From Actinomycetes bacterium (GTDB taxonomy: Bacteria > Actinomycetota > Acidimicrobiia > Acidimicrobiales > RAAP-2): 17,731 nucleotides of DNA. The stretch is from the NCBI GenBank assembly GCA_021849435.1, contig JAJZSX010000012.1, positions 1-17,731 on the forward strand, given 5' to 3'. Below are positions 1 through 8,176 of the stretch, piece after piece; the stretch's first letter is position 1, and each line of letters starts with the position of its first letter. The position numbers and the translations under genes are program-made. The notes beneath the pieces were generated by a model, which saw only the letters and a program-made list of their open reading frames with translations, did not search any database and was not told where the DNA came from.

Positions 1-1
1 G

Positions 2-1234
2 AACGCGCTCGCGCACCTCGGGATTCCGACCGCCGACTCGCCGTGGTTCGGTGGTCGACGCGGGGTCCACCGGGGATTCGACCACCTCGAGCTCGCGACC
101 CACGGCGTGCTCGGTCCGCTGCACTACGCGACGTGGCTACGACAGAACCATCCCGAGGCGGTTGCCGGCTTCTACGCCGTGGTCGACCAAGACCTGAACG
201 TGAACGCCGCCGGAGGCGGCGACACCGACGCGCCCCAGGTGGGCGTGAATCCGGTGGCGCGCGAGTGGTACCACACCGACTGGGTGGCCGATCGGACCAT
301 CGCGTGGCTCACGGCCCAGCCCGTGGATCAGGACTGGTTCTGCTGGATGAGTTTTCCCGATCCCCACCACCCCTGGGACCCACCGGCCTCGCAGCGAGCC
401 CGAGTCAACTGGCGCGACGTGCCGTTGCCCGCGAACTACCCCGAACGAGCCGAGGAACGCGAAGCGCTGCTCGACGCCAAGCCGCGACACTGGCGAGCGT
501 GGTACGACGGTCGCCTCGTGAGCAACTACGAGGCTCCTCCCGCGTGGGTGCCCGCAACGATGACGGCCGACCAGGTTCGCGAGGTGAACGCACTCAACGC
601 CGTCGAGGTCGAACTGATAGACGAGGCGATCGGGCGGGTGCTCGGGGCTCTGCGCGCGCGCGGGTGGGATGACGAGCTCGACGTCATCTTCACGACGGAT
701 CACGGCGAGTTCCAGGGCGACTTCGGCCTGCTCTTCAAGGGTCCCTACCACGTCGACGCACTGATGCGGCTGCCCCTGATCTGGCGCCCGGCACCGGTGC
801 GCGAGCCGACGCCGGCGGTCGTGAGCGAACCAGTGAGTCTGGTCTCGCTCGCGGCCACCTTCGCCCAGATCGCCGGAACGGCGCCGCCGCCGTGGTGCGA
901 GGGCGCACCGCTGCCCCTCAGCAACGCCGACGCGGCGAAGCGGGGCTTCACCGACACGATCACCGAGTGGGACTCGGCGCTCTTCGGCGTCGACGTGCAC
1001 CTGCGGACGGTTCTGACGGGTCGCTACCTCTACACGGAGTATCGGCCCGGGACGGTGCACGACGGCAGCGAGGGCGAGCTGTACGACCTGGCCGAGGACT
1101 CGCGACAGCGGGTGAACCGCTTCGAGGACCCATCGCTCGGAGCGATTCGCGACGAACTCCACCAGCGGTTGGTGTCGCACCACGAACGCGAGATTGAACG
1201 GGCCAAACCCGGAAGACTGGTCGCACCGGTCTAG
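2..1234 (+). CDS. Sulfatase-family hydrolase, 5' end outside the window
   Basis: Only the C-terminal ~410 residues are present; the frame is open from base 2 and ends at TAG 1232-1234. Sulfatase-family enzymes hydrolyse sulfate or phosphonate esters using a formylglycine made from the CxPSR motif; that motif would lie upstream of the window and is not seen. Visible family marks are SFPDPHHPWDPP (about 345-385), typical of choline-sulfatase and phosphonate-monoesterase relatives; the metal-binding TTDHGE (Asp at 698, His at 701); the following Lys in LFKGPYH (737); and the C-terminal GELYDLAEDS block common to the family. The substrate cannot be told from this part. The next gene, menB, begins 21 bases later with its own -10 box, so co-transcription is not required. 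No signal peptide can be assessed. Confidence 0.85.
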   Translation, partial: NALAHLGIPTADSPWFGGRRGVHRGFDHLELATHGVLGPLHYATWLRQNHPEAVAGFYAVVDQDLNVNAAGGGDTDAPQVGVNPVAREWYHTDWVADRTIAWLTAQPVDQDWFCWMSFPDPHHPWDPPASQRARVNWRDVPLPANYPERAEEREALLDAKPRHWRAWYDGRLVSNYEAPPAWVPATMTADQVREVNALNAVEVELIDEAIGRVLGALRARGWDDELDVIFTTDHGEFQGDFGLLFKGPYHVDALMRLPLIWRPAPVREPTPAVVSEPVSLVSLAATFAQIAGTAPPPWCEGAPLPLSNADAAKRGFTDTITEWDSALFGVDVHLRTVLTGRYLYTEYRPGTVHDGSEGELYDLAEDSRQRVNRFEDPSLGAIRDELHQRLVSHHEREIERAKPGRLVAPV

Positions 1235-1242
1235 GGCAGCGA

Positions 1243-1248
1243 TAGCGT
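1243..1248 (+). promoter_or_regulatory. -10 box (TAGCGT) of menB
   Basis: TAGCGT lies 7 bases before ATG 1256, so the predicted transcript begins at or one base before the start codon. The box lies over the alternative GTG start at 1247, which argues against that start. No recognisable -35 element. Confidence 0.5.
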
Positions 1249-1255
1249 GGTCGCC

Positions 1256-2149
1256 ATGACCGAGACCGTTGTCCAAGGACCGCCCGTCGACCCCGTGGAC
1301 CAGTTCCGCACGATACCGCTGCCGACGTGGCAGACCGAGGGAGAGTACGGCGACATCATCTACGAGGTCGGCGAGGGCATCGCTCGGATCACGATCAATC
1401 GGCCCGAACGACGCAACGCCTTTCGGCCCCAGACGCTCTTCGAGCTCGCTGACGCCTTCGAGCGCGCCCGTGACAACACCGCCGTCGGGGTGATCGTGTT
1501 GACCGGCGCGGGCCCCGACGCGTTCTGCTCCGGCGGCGACCAGAAGATCCGTGGCGAGGACGGCTACATCGGCGACGACGACGTCGCGCGACAGGGGATC
1601 GGGCGCCTGAACGTGCTGGACCTGCAGGTCCAGATCCGGCGTCTGCCCAAGCCAGTCATCGCGTCCATTGCCGGGTACGCCATCGGCGGCGGTCACATCT
1701 TGCACCTGGTGTGCGACCTGTCCATCGCCGCCGACAACGCTCGATTTGGCCAGACCGGTCCCAAGGTGGGCTCCTTTGACGGCGGCTACGGCTCGTCGCT
1801 GCTCGCGCGCTCCATCGGCCTCAAGCGCGCCAAGGAGGTGTGGTTCCTCTGCCGCCAGTACGACGCCGCGACGGCCCTCGACTGGGGCCTGGTCAACACC
1901 GTGGTGCCGCTGGCGGACCTCGAGGCAGAGACCGTGGCGTGGTGCCGGCAGATCCTGACCCTGTCGCCCATCGCGTTGCGGATGCTCAAGGCGGGCTTCA
2001 ACGCTGCCGACGACGGCCTCGCCGGCGTGCAACAGCTCGCCGGCGACGCGACGATGCTCTTCTACATGTCCGAAGAGGGCCAGGAGGGGCGCAACGCCTT
2101 CGTCGAACATCGCGCGCCGGACTTCTCGAAGTTCCCCAAGCGTCCATGA
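1256..2149 (+). CDS. menB: 1,4-dihydroxy-2-naphthoyl-CoA synthase (MenB)
   Basis: MenB is a crotonase-fold enzyme that cyclises o-succinylbenzoyl-CoA to DHNA-CoA in menaquinone synthesis. The 297-residue product has the MenB signatures [49 protein letters not shown] and a C-terminal [10 protein letters not shown] tail. In the [12 protein letters not shown] loop the residue is Gly, as in E. coli MenB, whereas M. tuberculosis MenB has Asp there; the Gly form is associated with use of bicarbonate as catalytic base (family knowledge). ATG 1256 is chosen over GTG 1247 because the latter lies inside the -10 box. The stop overlaps the menA start as ATGA, which implies translational coupling. Confidence 0.95.
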   Translation: MTETVVQGPPVDPVDQFRTIPLPTWQTEGEYGDIIYEVGEGIARITINRPERRNAFRPQTLFELADAFERARDNTAVGVIVLTGAGPDAFCSGGDQKIRGEDGYIGDDDVARQGIGRLNVLDLQVQIRRLPKPVIASIAGYAIGGGHILHLVCDLSIAADNARFGQTGPKVGSFDGGYGSSLLARSIGLKRAKEVWFLCRQYDAATALDWGLVNTVVPLADLEAETVAWCRQILTLSPIALRMLKAGFNAADDGLAGVQQLAGDATMLFYMSEEGQEGRNAFVEHRAPDFSKFPKRP

Positions 2150-3015
2150 CGACAGCCCCCGGGGCCGTCAACCGGTGGGTGCTCGCGGCACGGCCGCGGA
2201 CGCTGCCCGCGGCGATCGTTCCCGTTGGGGTGGGCGCGGCCCTCGTGCGACCCGAGACGATCAACTGGGTGAACACGGCGCTCGCCGCCGCGGTGGCGCT
2301 GCTGTTGCAGATTGGCACGAACTACGCGAACGACTACTCCGACGGCGTGCGCGGCACCGACGAGCAGCGCGTGGGGCCATTCCGGCTGACGGCGTCCAAG
2401 CTGGTGCCGGCCCGATGGGTCAAGTTCGCGGCCTTCGCGTGCTTCGGCCTAGCGGCGGCGGCGGGCCTGGGTCTCGCCGCGCGAACGTCGTGGTGGCTGA
2501 TCGCCCTCGGTGCGAGTGCGATCCTCGCTGGGTATCTCTACACCGGCGGGCCCAAGCCCTACGGCTACCTCGGGCTGGGCGAGCTCTTCGTGCTGCTCTA
2601 CTTCGGCCTGCTCGCCACGGTCGGCACGGCCTACGTTCAGCACGGTCGGGTCGTGGGTGCGGCGTGGTGGATCGGCCTCGCCACGGGTTCGATGGCCTGT
2701 GCCCTGCTCGAGGCCAACAACTTGCGCGACGTCCTTGGTGACATCGCGGCTGGCAAGCGGACACTGGCCGCGCGCGTGGGCCGCGAACGTGGCGCTTGGC
2801 TCTTCGTGGCGTGTGTGGCGGGCGTCGCGATCGGCCTGGCCCTCGGCGGCGAACCGCTCGTCGCGCTCGTCGCGCTCGTCGCATACGTTCCGGGTGTTCG
2901 CATGGCGTTCTCGCCGCGCCGGGGACGCGAGCTGCTCGCGTTGCTCCAGTCCTCCTCGCGCGTCCAATTGGCCCTCGGGGCGCTGCTCATCGTCGTCTAC
3001 GCGGTGACTCGCTAG
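2146..3015 (+). CDS. menA: 1,4-dihydroxy-2-naphthoate polyprenyltransferase (MenA)
   Basis: MenA is a UbiA-superfamily membrane enzyme that attaches the polyprenyl tail to DHNA, giving demethylmenaquinone. The 289-residue product has both Asp-rich, Mg-prenyl-diphosphate binding motifs: [12 protein letters not shown] (about residues 62-73) and [18 protein letters not shown] (191-208). RPRTLPAA near the N terminus and several hydrophobic helices fit the family. The start is ATG 2146, overlapping the menB stop (ATGA). The stop TAG 3013-3015 is part of a CTAG that is also the stop of menH on the other strand. A perfect 9-base triplication lies inside the gene at 2856-2882. Symbol is secure given the MenB partner. 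Confidence 0.95.
   Translation: MTTAPGAVNRWVLAARPRTLPAAIVPVGVGAALVRPETINWVNTALAAAVALLLQIGTNYANDYSDGVRGTDEQRVGPFRLTASKLVPARWVKFAAFACFGLAAAAGLGLAARTSWWLIALGASAILAGYLYTGGPKPYGYLGLGELFVLLYFGLLATVGTAYVQHGRVVGAAWWIGLATGSMACALLEANNLRDVLGDIAAGKRTLAARVGRERGAWLFVACVAGVAIGLALGGEPLVALVALVAYVPGVRMAFSPRRGRELLALLQSSSRVQLALGALLIVVYAVTR
2856..2882. repeat. Three perfect tandem copies of a 9-bp unit inside menA
   Basis: GCTCGTCGC is repeated three times in a row (2856-2864, 2865-2873, 2874-2882). It is in frame and encodes Leu-Val-Ala three times in a membrane helix near the C terminus of MenA. Copy-number change would keep the frame and alter helix length by three residues. Confidence 0.85.
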
Positions 3016-3755
3016 ACGAGGAACGCGTTGACGTACTGCGCTGTCGCCTCGGGCTCGACGAGGTGGGCGGCGTGGCCGGCCCGTTCAACGACGCCCATTG
3101 AACCTTGTTGGACGCCTGCGGCGATGGCGAGGGCTTCGGCGCGAAACTTGTCGTCGCGCTCGCCACTCAGGGCGAGAACCGGCGCGTTGATCGAGCCCAG
3201 GCGGTCGCCCAGCCACTCCTGGGTCCCGGTTCCGCAGCGGCGGAGCGACTCGGCGAGGCCGCGAGGATCGCGGCTGCGCGCAGCCAATTCCACGGGATCG
3301 GGGGCCACGTCGGCAAACAGCGGCTGAGCGAGCCACTCCTGGAGGAATTGATCGGTGCCGACCGCTTCGATGTGCTCGGCTAGGTCGTCGTCGCGACGAC
3401 GGCGCTCCGCTCGCTGGGACGGGTCCTCAATGCCGCGCGACGCGCCGAGCAGCACGAGTCGTCCGATCACCTCGGGACGGCGAAGGGCCACGTGCAGGGC
3501 TACCCGCCCGCCGAAGGAGTAGCCCCCGAGATCACAGGGGGTGTCGATGAGATCGGCCACGAGGTCGGCGCACTCCTCGAGCGAGGCCCCGATGGCCGCG
3601 GCGTCGCCGTGACCCGGCAGGTCGAGTGTCCAAAGTTCGTGACTCTCTGCCAGAATGGAGCGGAACCGGGCCGCGGAACGACTGGTTTGGGTGAAGCCGT
3701 GGAGCCAGACGAGCACGGGCCCAACGCCTTCGCGCCGGACCTTGAGGAGTGACAT
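3012..3755 (-). CDS. menH: Alpha/beta hydrolase, probable SHCHC synthase (MenH)
   Basis: MenH removes pyruvate from SEPHCHC to give SHCHC, the step after MenD. The 247-residue product is an alpha/beta hydrolase: oxyanion region LHGFTQT (18-24), DLPGHG (45-50), nucleophile elbow GYSFGG with Ser80, acid Asp201/202 in SGERDDKF, and His228 in ERAGHAAHLVEP. The elbow plus GGRVALHVALRRPE and WLAQPLF are MenH-like, and its place between menA and menD supports the call; a related hydrolase cannot be excluded. ATG 3755 overlaps the menD start on the other strand. A TACGCT box on this strand 8 bases before the ATG would give a 2-base leader. The stop shares CTAG 3012-3015 with menA. Confidence 0.8.
   Translation of the reverse strand: MSLLKVRREGVGPVLVWLHGFTQTSRSAARFRSILAESHELWTLDLPGHGDAAAIGASLEECADLVADLIDTPCDLGGYSFGGRVALHVALRRPEVIGRLVLLGASRGIEDPSQRAERRRRDDDLAEHIEAVGTDQFLQEWLAQPLFADVAPDPVELAARSRDPRGLAESLRRCGTGTQEWLGDRLGSINAPVLALSGERDDKFRAEALAIAAGVQQGSMGVVERAGHAAHLVEPEATAQYVNAFLV
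3744..3749 (+). promoter_or_regulatory. Ribosome binding site of menD
   Basis: GAGGAG lies 5 bases before TTG 3755 and overlaps the alternative GTG 3749, which has no good binding site. It therefore favours the TTG start. On the other strand the same bases are early codons of menH (Leu-Leu). Confidence 0.6.
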
Positions 3756-5431
3756 TGCAATCGAGCGTACCGAACCCGAGCGTCGTGCAGGCCACCTTCG
3801 CCGCGACCCTCTTTGACGAGTGGCACCGCCACGGCCTGCGCGACGTCGTCGTCTGTCCCGGTTCGCGCTCGACGCCGCTCGCCATCGCCGCGGCGGGCCA
3901 CGAGGGACTGCGCGTGCACGTGCGCGTGGACGAGCGCAGCGCCGGTTTCTTCGCCCTTGGTCGGGCGCTCGCCTCGGCGATGCCGGTGGCGATCGTCGTG
4001 ACGAGTGGCACCGCGGCGGCCGAGCTGCACGCGGCGGTAGCCGAGGCGGATCTGGCCGGCGTCGCGTTGCTCGTCGTGACGGCCGACCGTCCATCCGAGT
4101 TGCACGGCGTGGGGGCCCCCCAGACAATCGAACAACGCGATCTCTACCAGTCGGCGGTTCGTCGGTTCGAGGAGCCCGGCGTGGCACGGCTCGAGGCCTC
4201 GGCGAGCTGGCGGCCGCTGGCCAGCCGATGCTGGGCGGCGGCGGTCGGATCCGACGGCACCGGTGGCCCCGTGCACCTCAACCTCGCCTTCGTCGAGCCG
4301 CTCGTCGCCGATCCCCTGCAGTTGCCCGCCGGACGTGGCGGTACCGCGCGGTGGCGACACGACGAGCCGGATCGGGCCCTGAGCGGTGACCTCGACGTTC
4401 GGGGCGAGCGAGTCCTCGCCGTCGTCGGTCGCGGCGTTCGTCACGAGACCGTGCTGTCGATGCTCGAAAGCGGCTGGGCCGTCATCGGTGACGCGACGGT
4501 GGCGTCGACCATCGCGCACGCCGACGCGCTGTTGCGTGACCTGGCGTTCGCTGACGCCGTACGGCCCGACGTGGTCGTTCGGCTGGGCGGTCTGCCGGCT
4601 TCCAAGGCCCTCAGCGAACAGCTGCGTCGGTGGGGGATTGCCGCCGTGGCCTGGCGCGGGGCCGGGCCGCTCAGTGACCCCGACGGAGTGATCAGCGTCT
4701 CGTACCCGGGCCTGCCCAACTTCGCCGACGACCGGCTGCGGGCGGACGATTCGTACCGCGAGCGTTGGAGCTCGGCGGCGGCCGCGGTCGAACGATGGCT
4801 GGTGGAACGCGAGTCCGAGGACGGACTGCTCTGTGAGCCCGACGTCGCTCGGGCCGTGGTGACGGCGAGCACCGAGAACGATGTGGCGCTCGTGGTCGGC
4901 TCGTCGATGCCGGTGCGTGATGTCGAGTGGTGGGCCAGTCCACGGACTGCTCCCACGTTCGCCAATCGGGGCGCCAACGGGATCGACGGCGTCGTCTCCA
5001 CCGTGATGGGCGTGGGCACCGGCGGAGCGGTGATCGGACTCGTGGGTGACGTCACCTTCCTGCACGACGTCTCAGGACTCGTCGACGGTCTCGGCCCCCT
5101 GGGCGGGCGATGCGTGCTCGTCGTCGTCGACAACGGCGGTGGGGGGATCTTCTCCTTCTTGTCCCAGGCGACCGCCCTGACCCCGGAGGTCTTCGAGTCG
5201 CTCTTTGGCACGCCGCGCAACCACGACATCGCCGCGATCGCGCGCGCCTTCGGACACCGTGCGGTCGCCGTGGAGACCCGGGCGGACCTGCGCGAGCAGA
5301 TCGATGCCGGGCTGGCGCAGGACGGGGTCACCGTCGTGGTAGCGCGCGTGCCAGAGCGCACCGCGAACGTGACCATTCACGACGAGTTCGTAGCCGCGGC
5401 GGCGGGCCTGTGGCGGTCGTCGGCCTCGTGA
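3755..5431 (+). CDS. menD: SEPHCHC synthase (MenD), thiamine diphosphate enzyme
   Basis: MenD condenses 2-oxoglutarate with isochorismate, with loss of CO2, to give SEPHCHC, the committed step of classical menaquinone synthesis. The product is 558 residues from TTG 3755 (560 from GTG 3749), the usual family length. Visible motifs are CPGSRSTPLAIAA near the N terminus, the catalytic Glu60 of VRVDERSAGFFALG, VTSGTAAAEL, and the thiamine-diphosphate motif running from GD (431-432) to DN (459-460), followed by GGGGIFSFL. TTG 3755 is preferred because GAGGAG sits 5 bases upstream. No TANNNT box is evident in 3660-3754, so its promoter is unclear. The stop overlaps the next start as GTGA. Confidence 0.95.
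   Translation: MQSSVPNPSVVQATFAATLFDEWHRHGLRDVVVCPGSRSTPLAIAAAGHEGLRVHVRVDERSAGFFALGRALASAMPVAIVVTSGTAAAELHAAVAEADLAGVALLVVTADRPSELHGVGAPQTIEQRDLYQSAVRRFEEPGVARLEASASWRPLASRCWAAAVGSDGTGGPVHLNLAFVEPLVADPLQLPAGRGGTARWRHDEPDRALSGDLDVRGERVLAVVGRGVRHETVLSMLESGWAVIGDATVASTIAHADALLRDLAFADAVRPDVVVRLGGLPASKALSEQLRRWGIAAVAWRGAGPLSDPDGVISVSYPGLPNFADDRLRADDSYRERWSSAAAAVERWLVERESEDGLLCEPDVARAVVTASTENDVALVVGSSMPVRDVEWWASPRTAPTFANRGANGIDGVVSTVMGVGTGGAVIGLVGDVTFLHDVSGLVDGLGPLGGRCVLVVVDNGGGGIFSFLSQATALTPEVFESLFGTPRNHDIAAIARAFGHRAVAVETRADLREQIDAGLAQDGVTVVVARVPERTANVTIHDEFVAAAAGLWRSSAS
3764..3769 (-). promoter_or_regulatory. -10 box (TACGCT) of menH
   Basis: On the minus strand TACGCT lies 8 bases before ATG 3755, giving a predicted 2-base leader. 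The box lies inside the first codons of menD. Confidence 0.4.
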
Positions 5432-6171
5432 TCGCGACGTTACCCAGTTCGCTCGTCGCCGCGTTCCCGCTGGCCTTCGCGGCGGGACTGGTGTCGTTCA
5501 TCTCGCCCTGCGTCCTGCCGCTGTTGCCGGGCTATCTCGCGTTTCTCAGTGGCGCCACCGGCAGTATCGAGGGACGAAGCGGTCGGGGGCGCGCGGTCGC
5601 TGGCTCGCTCGCCTTTGTCGTGGGCTTCGCGCTCGTCTTCGTCAGCTTCGGTGCGGCTTTCGGCGGGCTCGGCGGCTCGCTGCGGACCCACCAGCGCGGC
5701 CTGGAGATCGCCTTCGGCGTGATCACCATCGTCCTCGGCTTCTTCTTCGCGGGGTGGTGGCCATCGTCCTGGCTGCAACGCGAACGGCGGGTCCATCACC
5801 TGCCGCGGGCGTCGGTCCTGGGCGCGGCACTCCTAGGCGTGCTCTTCGCGCTCGGCTGGACGCCGTGCATCGGCCCAACGCTCGCGGCGATCCTGGGGCT
5901 CGCGGCGTCGTCGTCGGGTGCCACGGCCTGGCGTGGGTCGATTCTCGCCTTCGTGTACTGCCTCGGACTCGGCCTGCCCTTCGTCGTGGCCGCGATGGCG
6001 ACCGAGTGGATGGCGACGGCCTCGACGTGGCTGCGTCGGCACCACCTGCTGATCGGTCGCATCGGGGGGATCATGCTGATCCTCATCGGCGTGGCCGAGA
6101 TCAGTGGCGCGTGGCACGCCTTCGTGCTCTGGCTGCAGATCCACTTCCCCGCGACGAACGCCATCCTCTAG
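5428..6171 (+). CDS. ccdA: CcdA/DsbD-type membrane thiol-disulfide transporter
   Basis: CcdA carries reducing equivalents from cytoplasmic thioredoxin across the membrane to extracytoplasmic thiol proteins, for example those preparing apocytochrome c for haem attachment. The 247-residue product has about six membrane helices and the two characteristic Cys: Cys28 in SFISPCVLPLLPGYL and Cys147 in FALGWTPCIGP. There is no fused thioredoxin domain, as expected for CcdA rather than DsbD. GTG 5428 overlaps the menD stop (GTGA); GTG 5410 is a longer alternative. It is probably co-translated with menD, so quinone synthesis and extracytoplasmic thiol supply would be linked in expression. A SCO-type CxxxC protein at the end of the window is one possible client (inference). 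Confidence 0.88.
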   Translation: MIATLPSSLVAAFPLAFAAGLVSFISPCVLPLLPGYLAFLSGATGSIEGRSGRGRAVAGSLAFVVGFALVFVSFGAAFGGLGGSLRTHQRGLEIAFGVITIVLGFFFAGWWPSSWLQRERRVHHLPRASVLGAALLGVLFALGWTPCIGPTLAAILGLAASSSGATAWRGSILAFVYCLGLGLPFVVAAMATEWMATASTWLRRHHLLIGRIGGIMLILIGVAEISGAWHAFVLWLQIHFPATNAIL

Positions 6172-6193
6172 CCAAGCGCCGGGGACGCTCTCG

Positions 6194-6199
6194 TAGACT
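6194..6199 (+). promoter_or_regulatory. -10 box (TAGACT) of tyrS
   Basis: TAGACT lies exactly 6 bases before ATG 6206, which places +1 on the A of the start codon: a leaderless mRNA is predicted. No clear -35. Confidence 0.65.
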
Positions 6200-6205
6200 T
6201 CGACC

Positions 6206-7489
6206 ATGAACGTGCGTGACGACTGGCAGTTCCGAGGACTCGTCCACCAGGTGACCGACGACGGCGTCCTCGAGCGGCTCAGCGCCGGCGGGGTCACCGC
6301 CTACATCGGCTTTGACCCCACTGCCTCGTCGCTGCACCTCGGCGGGCTGCTGCAGATCTGCAATCTCCGGCGACTCCAGCTCGCCGGGAACCGGCCGATC
6401 GCCCTGGCCGGGGGTGGAACCGGGCTGATCGGCGACCCGAGCTTCAAGGACGTCGAGCGCCCGCTGCTGACCCGCGACCAGCTCGACGCCAACCTCGACG
6501 GGATCCGGTCGCAACTGGAACGACTCCTCGACTTCTCGGACTCGGCCGGAACGTCGCGGGCGATGGTCCTGAACAACGCTGACTGGCTGACGACGATCTC
6601 TCTGACCGACTTCCTGCGCGACGTGGGCAAGCACTTCACCGTCAACCAGATGGTGGCCAAGGAGTCGGTGCGCAGTCGGCTCGAGCGCGAGGACGTCGGC
6701 CTCTCATTCACGGAGTTCTCGTACATGCTTTTGCAGGCCTACGACTTCTTGCGCCTGAACGTCGACCACGGCTGCACCCTGCAGCTCGGCGGCTCAGACC
6801 AGTGGGGCAACATCACGATGGGTACCGAACTGGTGCGCAAGGTGACTGGCCAGTCTGCCGCCGGCCTGACGTCACCGCTCCTGCTGCGCCCCGACGGGCG
6901 AAAGTACGGCAAGTCCGAGGGCGGGAACGATCGGGTCTGGCTGGATCCCACCATGACGTCGCCGTTCGCCCTGCACCAGTTCCTCTTGAACAGCGAGGAC
7001 GAGATGACGCCGACGCTGCTTCGCTTCTTCACGTTCCTCGATCACGACACGATCAGCGATCTCGATGAGTCGCTGCGGCGCGACCCCCAGGCTCGACGCG
7101 CCCAACGGGCGCTCGCCAACGCAGTAGTGGCGATGGTCCACGGCGACGACGCCGCCTTGCGGGCCGAACGCGCGGGCGAGGCACTGTTCAACGAGTCGAT
7201 CGCCGAACTGGACGAGGCGACGCTGCTCGAGGTGGTGGCCGACGCGCCGTCGTCGATCCTAGATCGCGAGGCGGTGCGCGAGGGTCTTGATCCGGTCGAT
7301 GTCCTGGTGCGGACCGGACTCGCGTCCTCCAAGGCCGAGGCGCGTCGCTTCCTCAGTCAGGGTGGCGTCTACGTCAACAACCGACGACTCGGGGCCGATA
7401 GCCGCATCGATCTCTCGATGGCGCTGTACGACCGCTACCTGGTGCTGCGACGGGGTCGGCGCCAACTGCACCTCGTGGTCGTGGCGTGA
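6206..7489 (+). CDS. tyrS: Tyrosyl-tRNA synthetase
   Basis: This cytoplasmic class I aminoacyl-tRNA synthetase charges tRNA-Tyr. The 427-residue product matches bacterial TyrRS in length and domains: a Rossmann catalytic domain with YIGFDPTASSLHLGG and GGGTGLIGDPS; tyrosine/tRNA regions QAYDF and QLGGSDQWGNI; the KMSKS-type loop GRKYGKSEGG; and a C-terminal S4 RNA-binding domain (TGLASSKAEARRFLSQGGVYVNN). The HIGH-type signature reads HLGG, with Gly where most TyrRS have His or Asn. ATG 6206 fits a leaderless start exactly. The stop overlaps the following lipoprotein gene as GTGA. Confidence 0.96.
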   Translation: MNVRDDWQFRGLVHQVTDDGVLERLSAGGVTAYIGFDPTASSLHLGGLLQICNLRRLQLAGNRPIALAGGGTGLIGDPSFKDVERPLLTRDQLDANLDGIRSQLERLLDFSDSAGTSRAMVLNNADWLTTISLTDFLRDVGKHFTVNQMVAKESVRSRLEREDVGLSFTEFSYMLLQAYDFLRLNVDHGCTLQLGGSDQWGNITMGTELVRKVTGQSAAGLTSPLLLRPDGRKYGKSEGGNDRVWLDPTMTSPFALHQFLLNSEDEMTPTLLRFFTFLDHDTISDLDESLRRDPQARRAQRALANAVVAMVHGDDAALRAERAGEALFNESIAELDEATLLEVVADAPSSILDREAVREGLDPVDVLVRTGLASSKAEARRFLSQGGVYVNNRRLGADSRIDLSMALYDRYLVLRRGRRQLHLVVVA

Positions 7490-7917
7490 TCCGTCGACTG
7501 CTCGTGCTCGCCGCCGCGGGTCTCTCGCTCGCGGCGTGCGGGGCGAAGGTGAGCAGTGCGACAGCCCTGCACAACTGGGTCACCCAGAGCGGCTTTCACG
7601 ACACCTCGCTGGCGCTCGCGAGCGACGCCCGCCACGCCGTGCGCGCGCTCGAAGACGCGTCCACGGACCCCAAGGAACTGCACCTGGTGTGCGGGGTGTT
7701 GCTCTATGACACCGAGTCGGCCAACGCCTCGCTGCCCACTCCGGATCAGCAGTCGACGTCCCTGCTCTCGCGCGCCTACACCGACCTCGGCGCGGGGGCG
7801 CACCAGTGCTACAACGCCGGCACCAGTCACGCGCGCCGCCGCGCGGCGATCGAGTCCTTGCGCGGCGGGGGAGCGGCGCTCGCCGAGGCGACCGCTCGGA
7901 TCGCCGTCGCGTCTTAG
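7486..7917 (+). CDS. Small predicted lipoprotein of unknown function
   Basis: The 143-residue product starts with MIRRLL, a hydrophobic stretch, and the lipobox LSLAAC with Cys18 as the predicted lipidation site, so it should be exported and anchored on the outer face of the membrane. The mature part is mostly helical in appearance, with Cys in LVCGVLL and HQCYNAG that could form a disulfide. I recognise no family. GTG 7486 overlaps the tyrS stop (GTGA), so translation is probably coupled to tyrS. The stop TAG 7915-7917 overlaps the convergent gene's stop in a shared TTAG. Confidence 0.75.
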   Translation: MIRRLLVLAAAGLSLAACGAKVSSATALHNWVTQSGFHDTSLALASDARHAVRALEDASTDPKELHLVCGVLLYDTESANASLPTPDQQSTSLLSRAYTDLGAGAHQCYNAGTSHARRRAAIESLRGGGAALAEATARIAVAS

Positions 7918-8138
7918 GCGCTCGGTTGGGGCCGCAGGTCGATCTCCAGTCGCAAGATCCCGTTCTCGAGGGTCGCCGTCGCGTCACCGAGCATGGCGAA
8001 GTCCTGGAAGTCCAGACGGGCCGCCTCCATGAATCGCTGGCGCTCGGGACCCTCGACGGGTGGGAGGCCGCGTCGTTTCACGGCCTCGGCTCGCTCCCGG
8101 AATCGCAGGACCATGTCGTTGGGGTCAAAGGCAGGCAC
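7914..8138 (-). CDS. Small conserved-looking protein of unknown function
   Basis: This encodes a 74-residue acidic/basic soluble protein with no signal peptide or membrane segment. The N-terminal half looks helical (MVLRFRERAEAVKRRG) and the C-terminal half looks like beta strands (FQDFAMLGDATATLENGILRLEIDL). I recognise no family with confidence. I accept it as real because GTG 8138 lies exactly 6 bases after a TAACAT box, the same spacing as several solid genes here, and because its stop TAA overlaps the neighbouring stop in the 4-base pattern seen at every convergent junction of the window. It is divergent from the zinc-finger-like gene at 8253. Confidence 0.7.
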   Translation of the reverse strand: MPAFDPNDMVLRFRERAEAVKRRGLPPVEGPERQRFMEAARLDFQDFAMLGDATATLENGILRLEIDLRPQPSA

Positions 8139-8144
8139 GAGTCG

Positions 8145-8150
8145 ATGTTA
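8145..8150 (-). promoter_or_regulatory. -10 box (TAACAT) of the 7914-8138 gene
   Basis: Minus-strand TAACAT is followed by 6 bases and GTG 8138, giving a predicted leaderless start. Together with TAACAT 8177-8182 on the plus strand it forms an inverted repeat. Confidence 0.55.
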
Positions 8151-8176
8151 GGGGTTCTGAGCGGCACGTGAGTTGG

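Noticed and set aside
137..2110. 657-codon open frame on the minus strand across the sulfatase and menB genes
   Set aside because: It is antisense to two well-supported genes, has no recognisable domain, and long antisense frames are expected in GC-rich genes with strong third-position bias.
3650..3656. CAGAAT as a possible menD -10 box
   Set aside because: It lacks the leading T of the box used elsewhere and is about 100 bases from the start; no support.
3500..5065. 521-codon minus-strand frame opposite menD
   Set aside because: It covers unmistakable MenD coding sequence; composition is Arg/His/Pro-rich as in shadow frames.
5110..5427. Upstream extension of the ccdA reading frame inside menD
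   Set aside because: The upstream part is Arg-rich shadow of menD; GTG 5428 gives a normal CcdA N terminus with a GTGA overlap.
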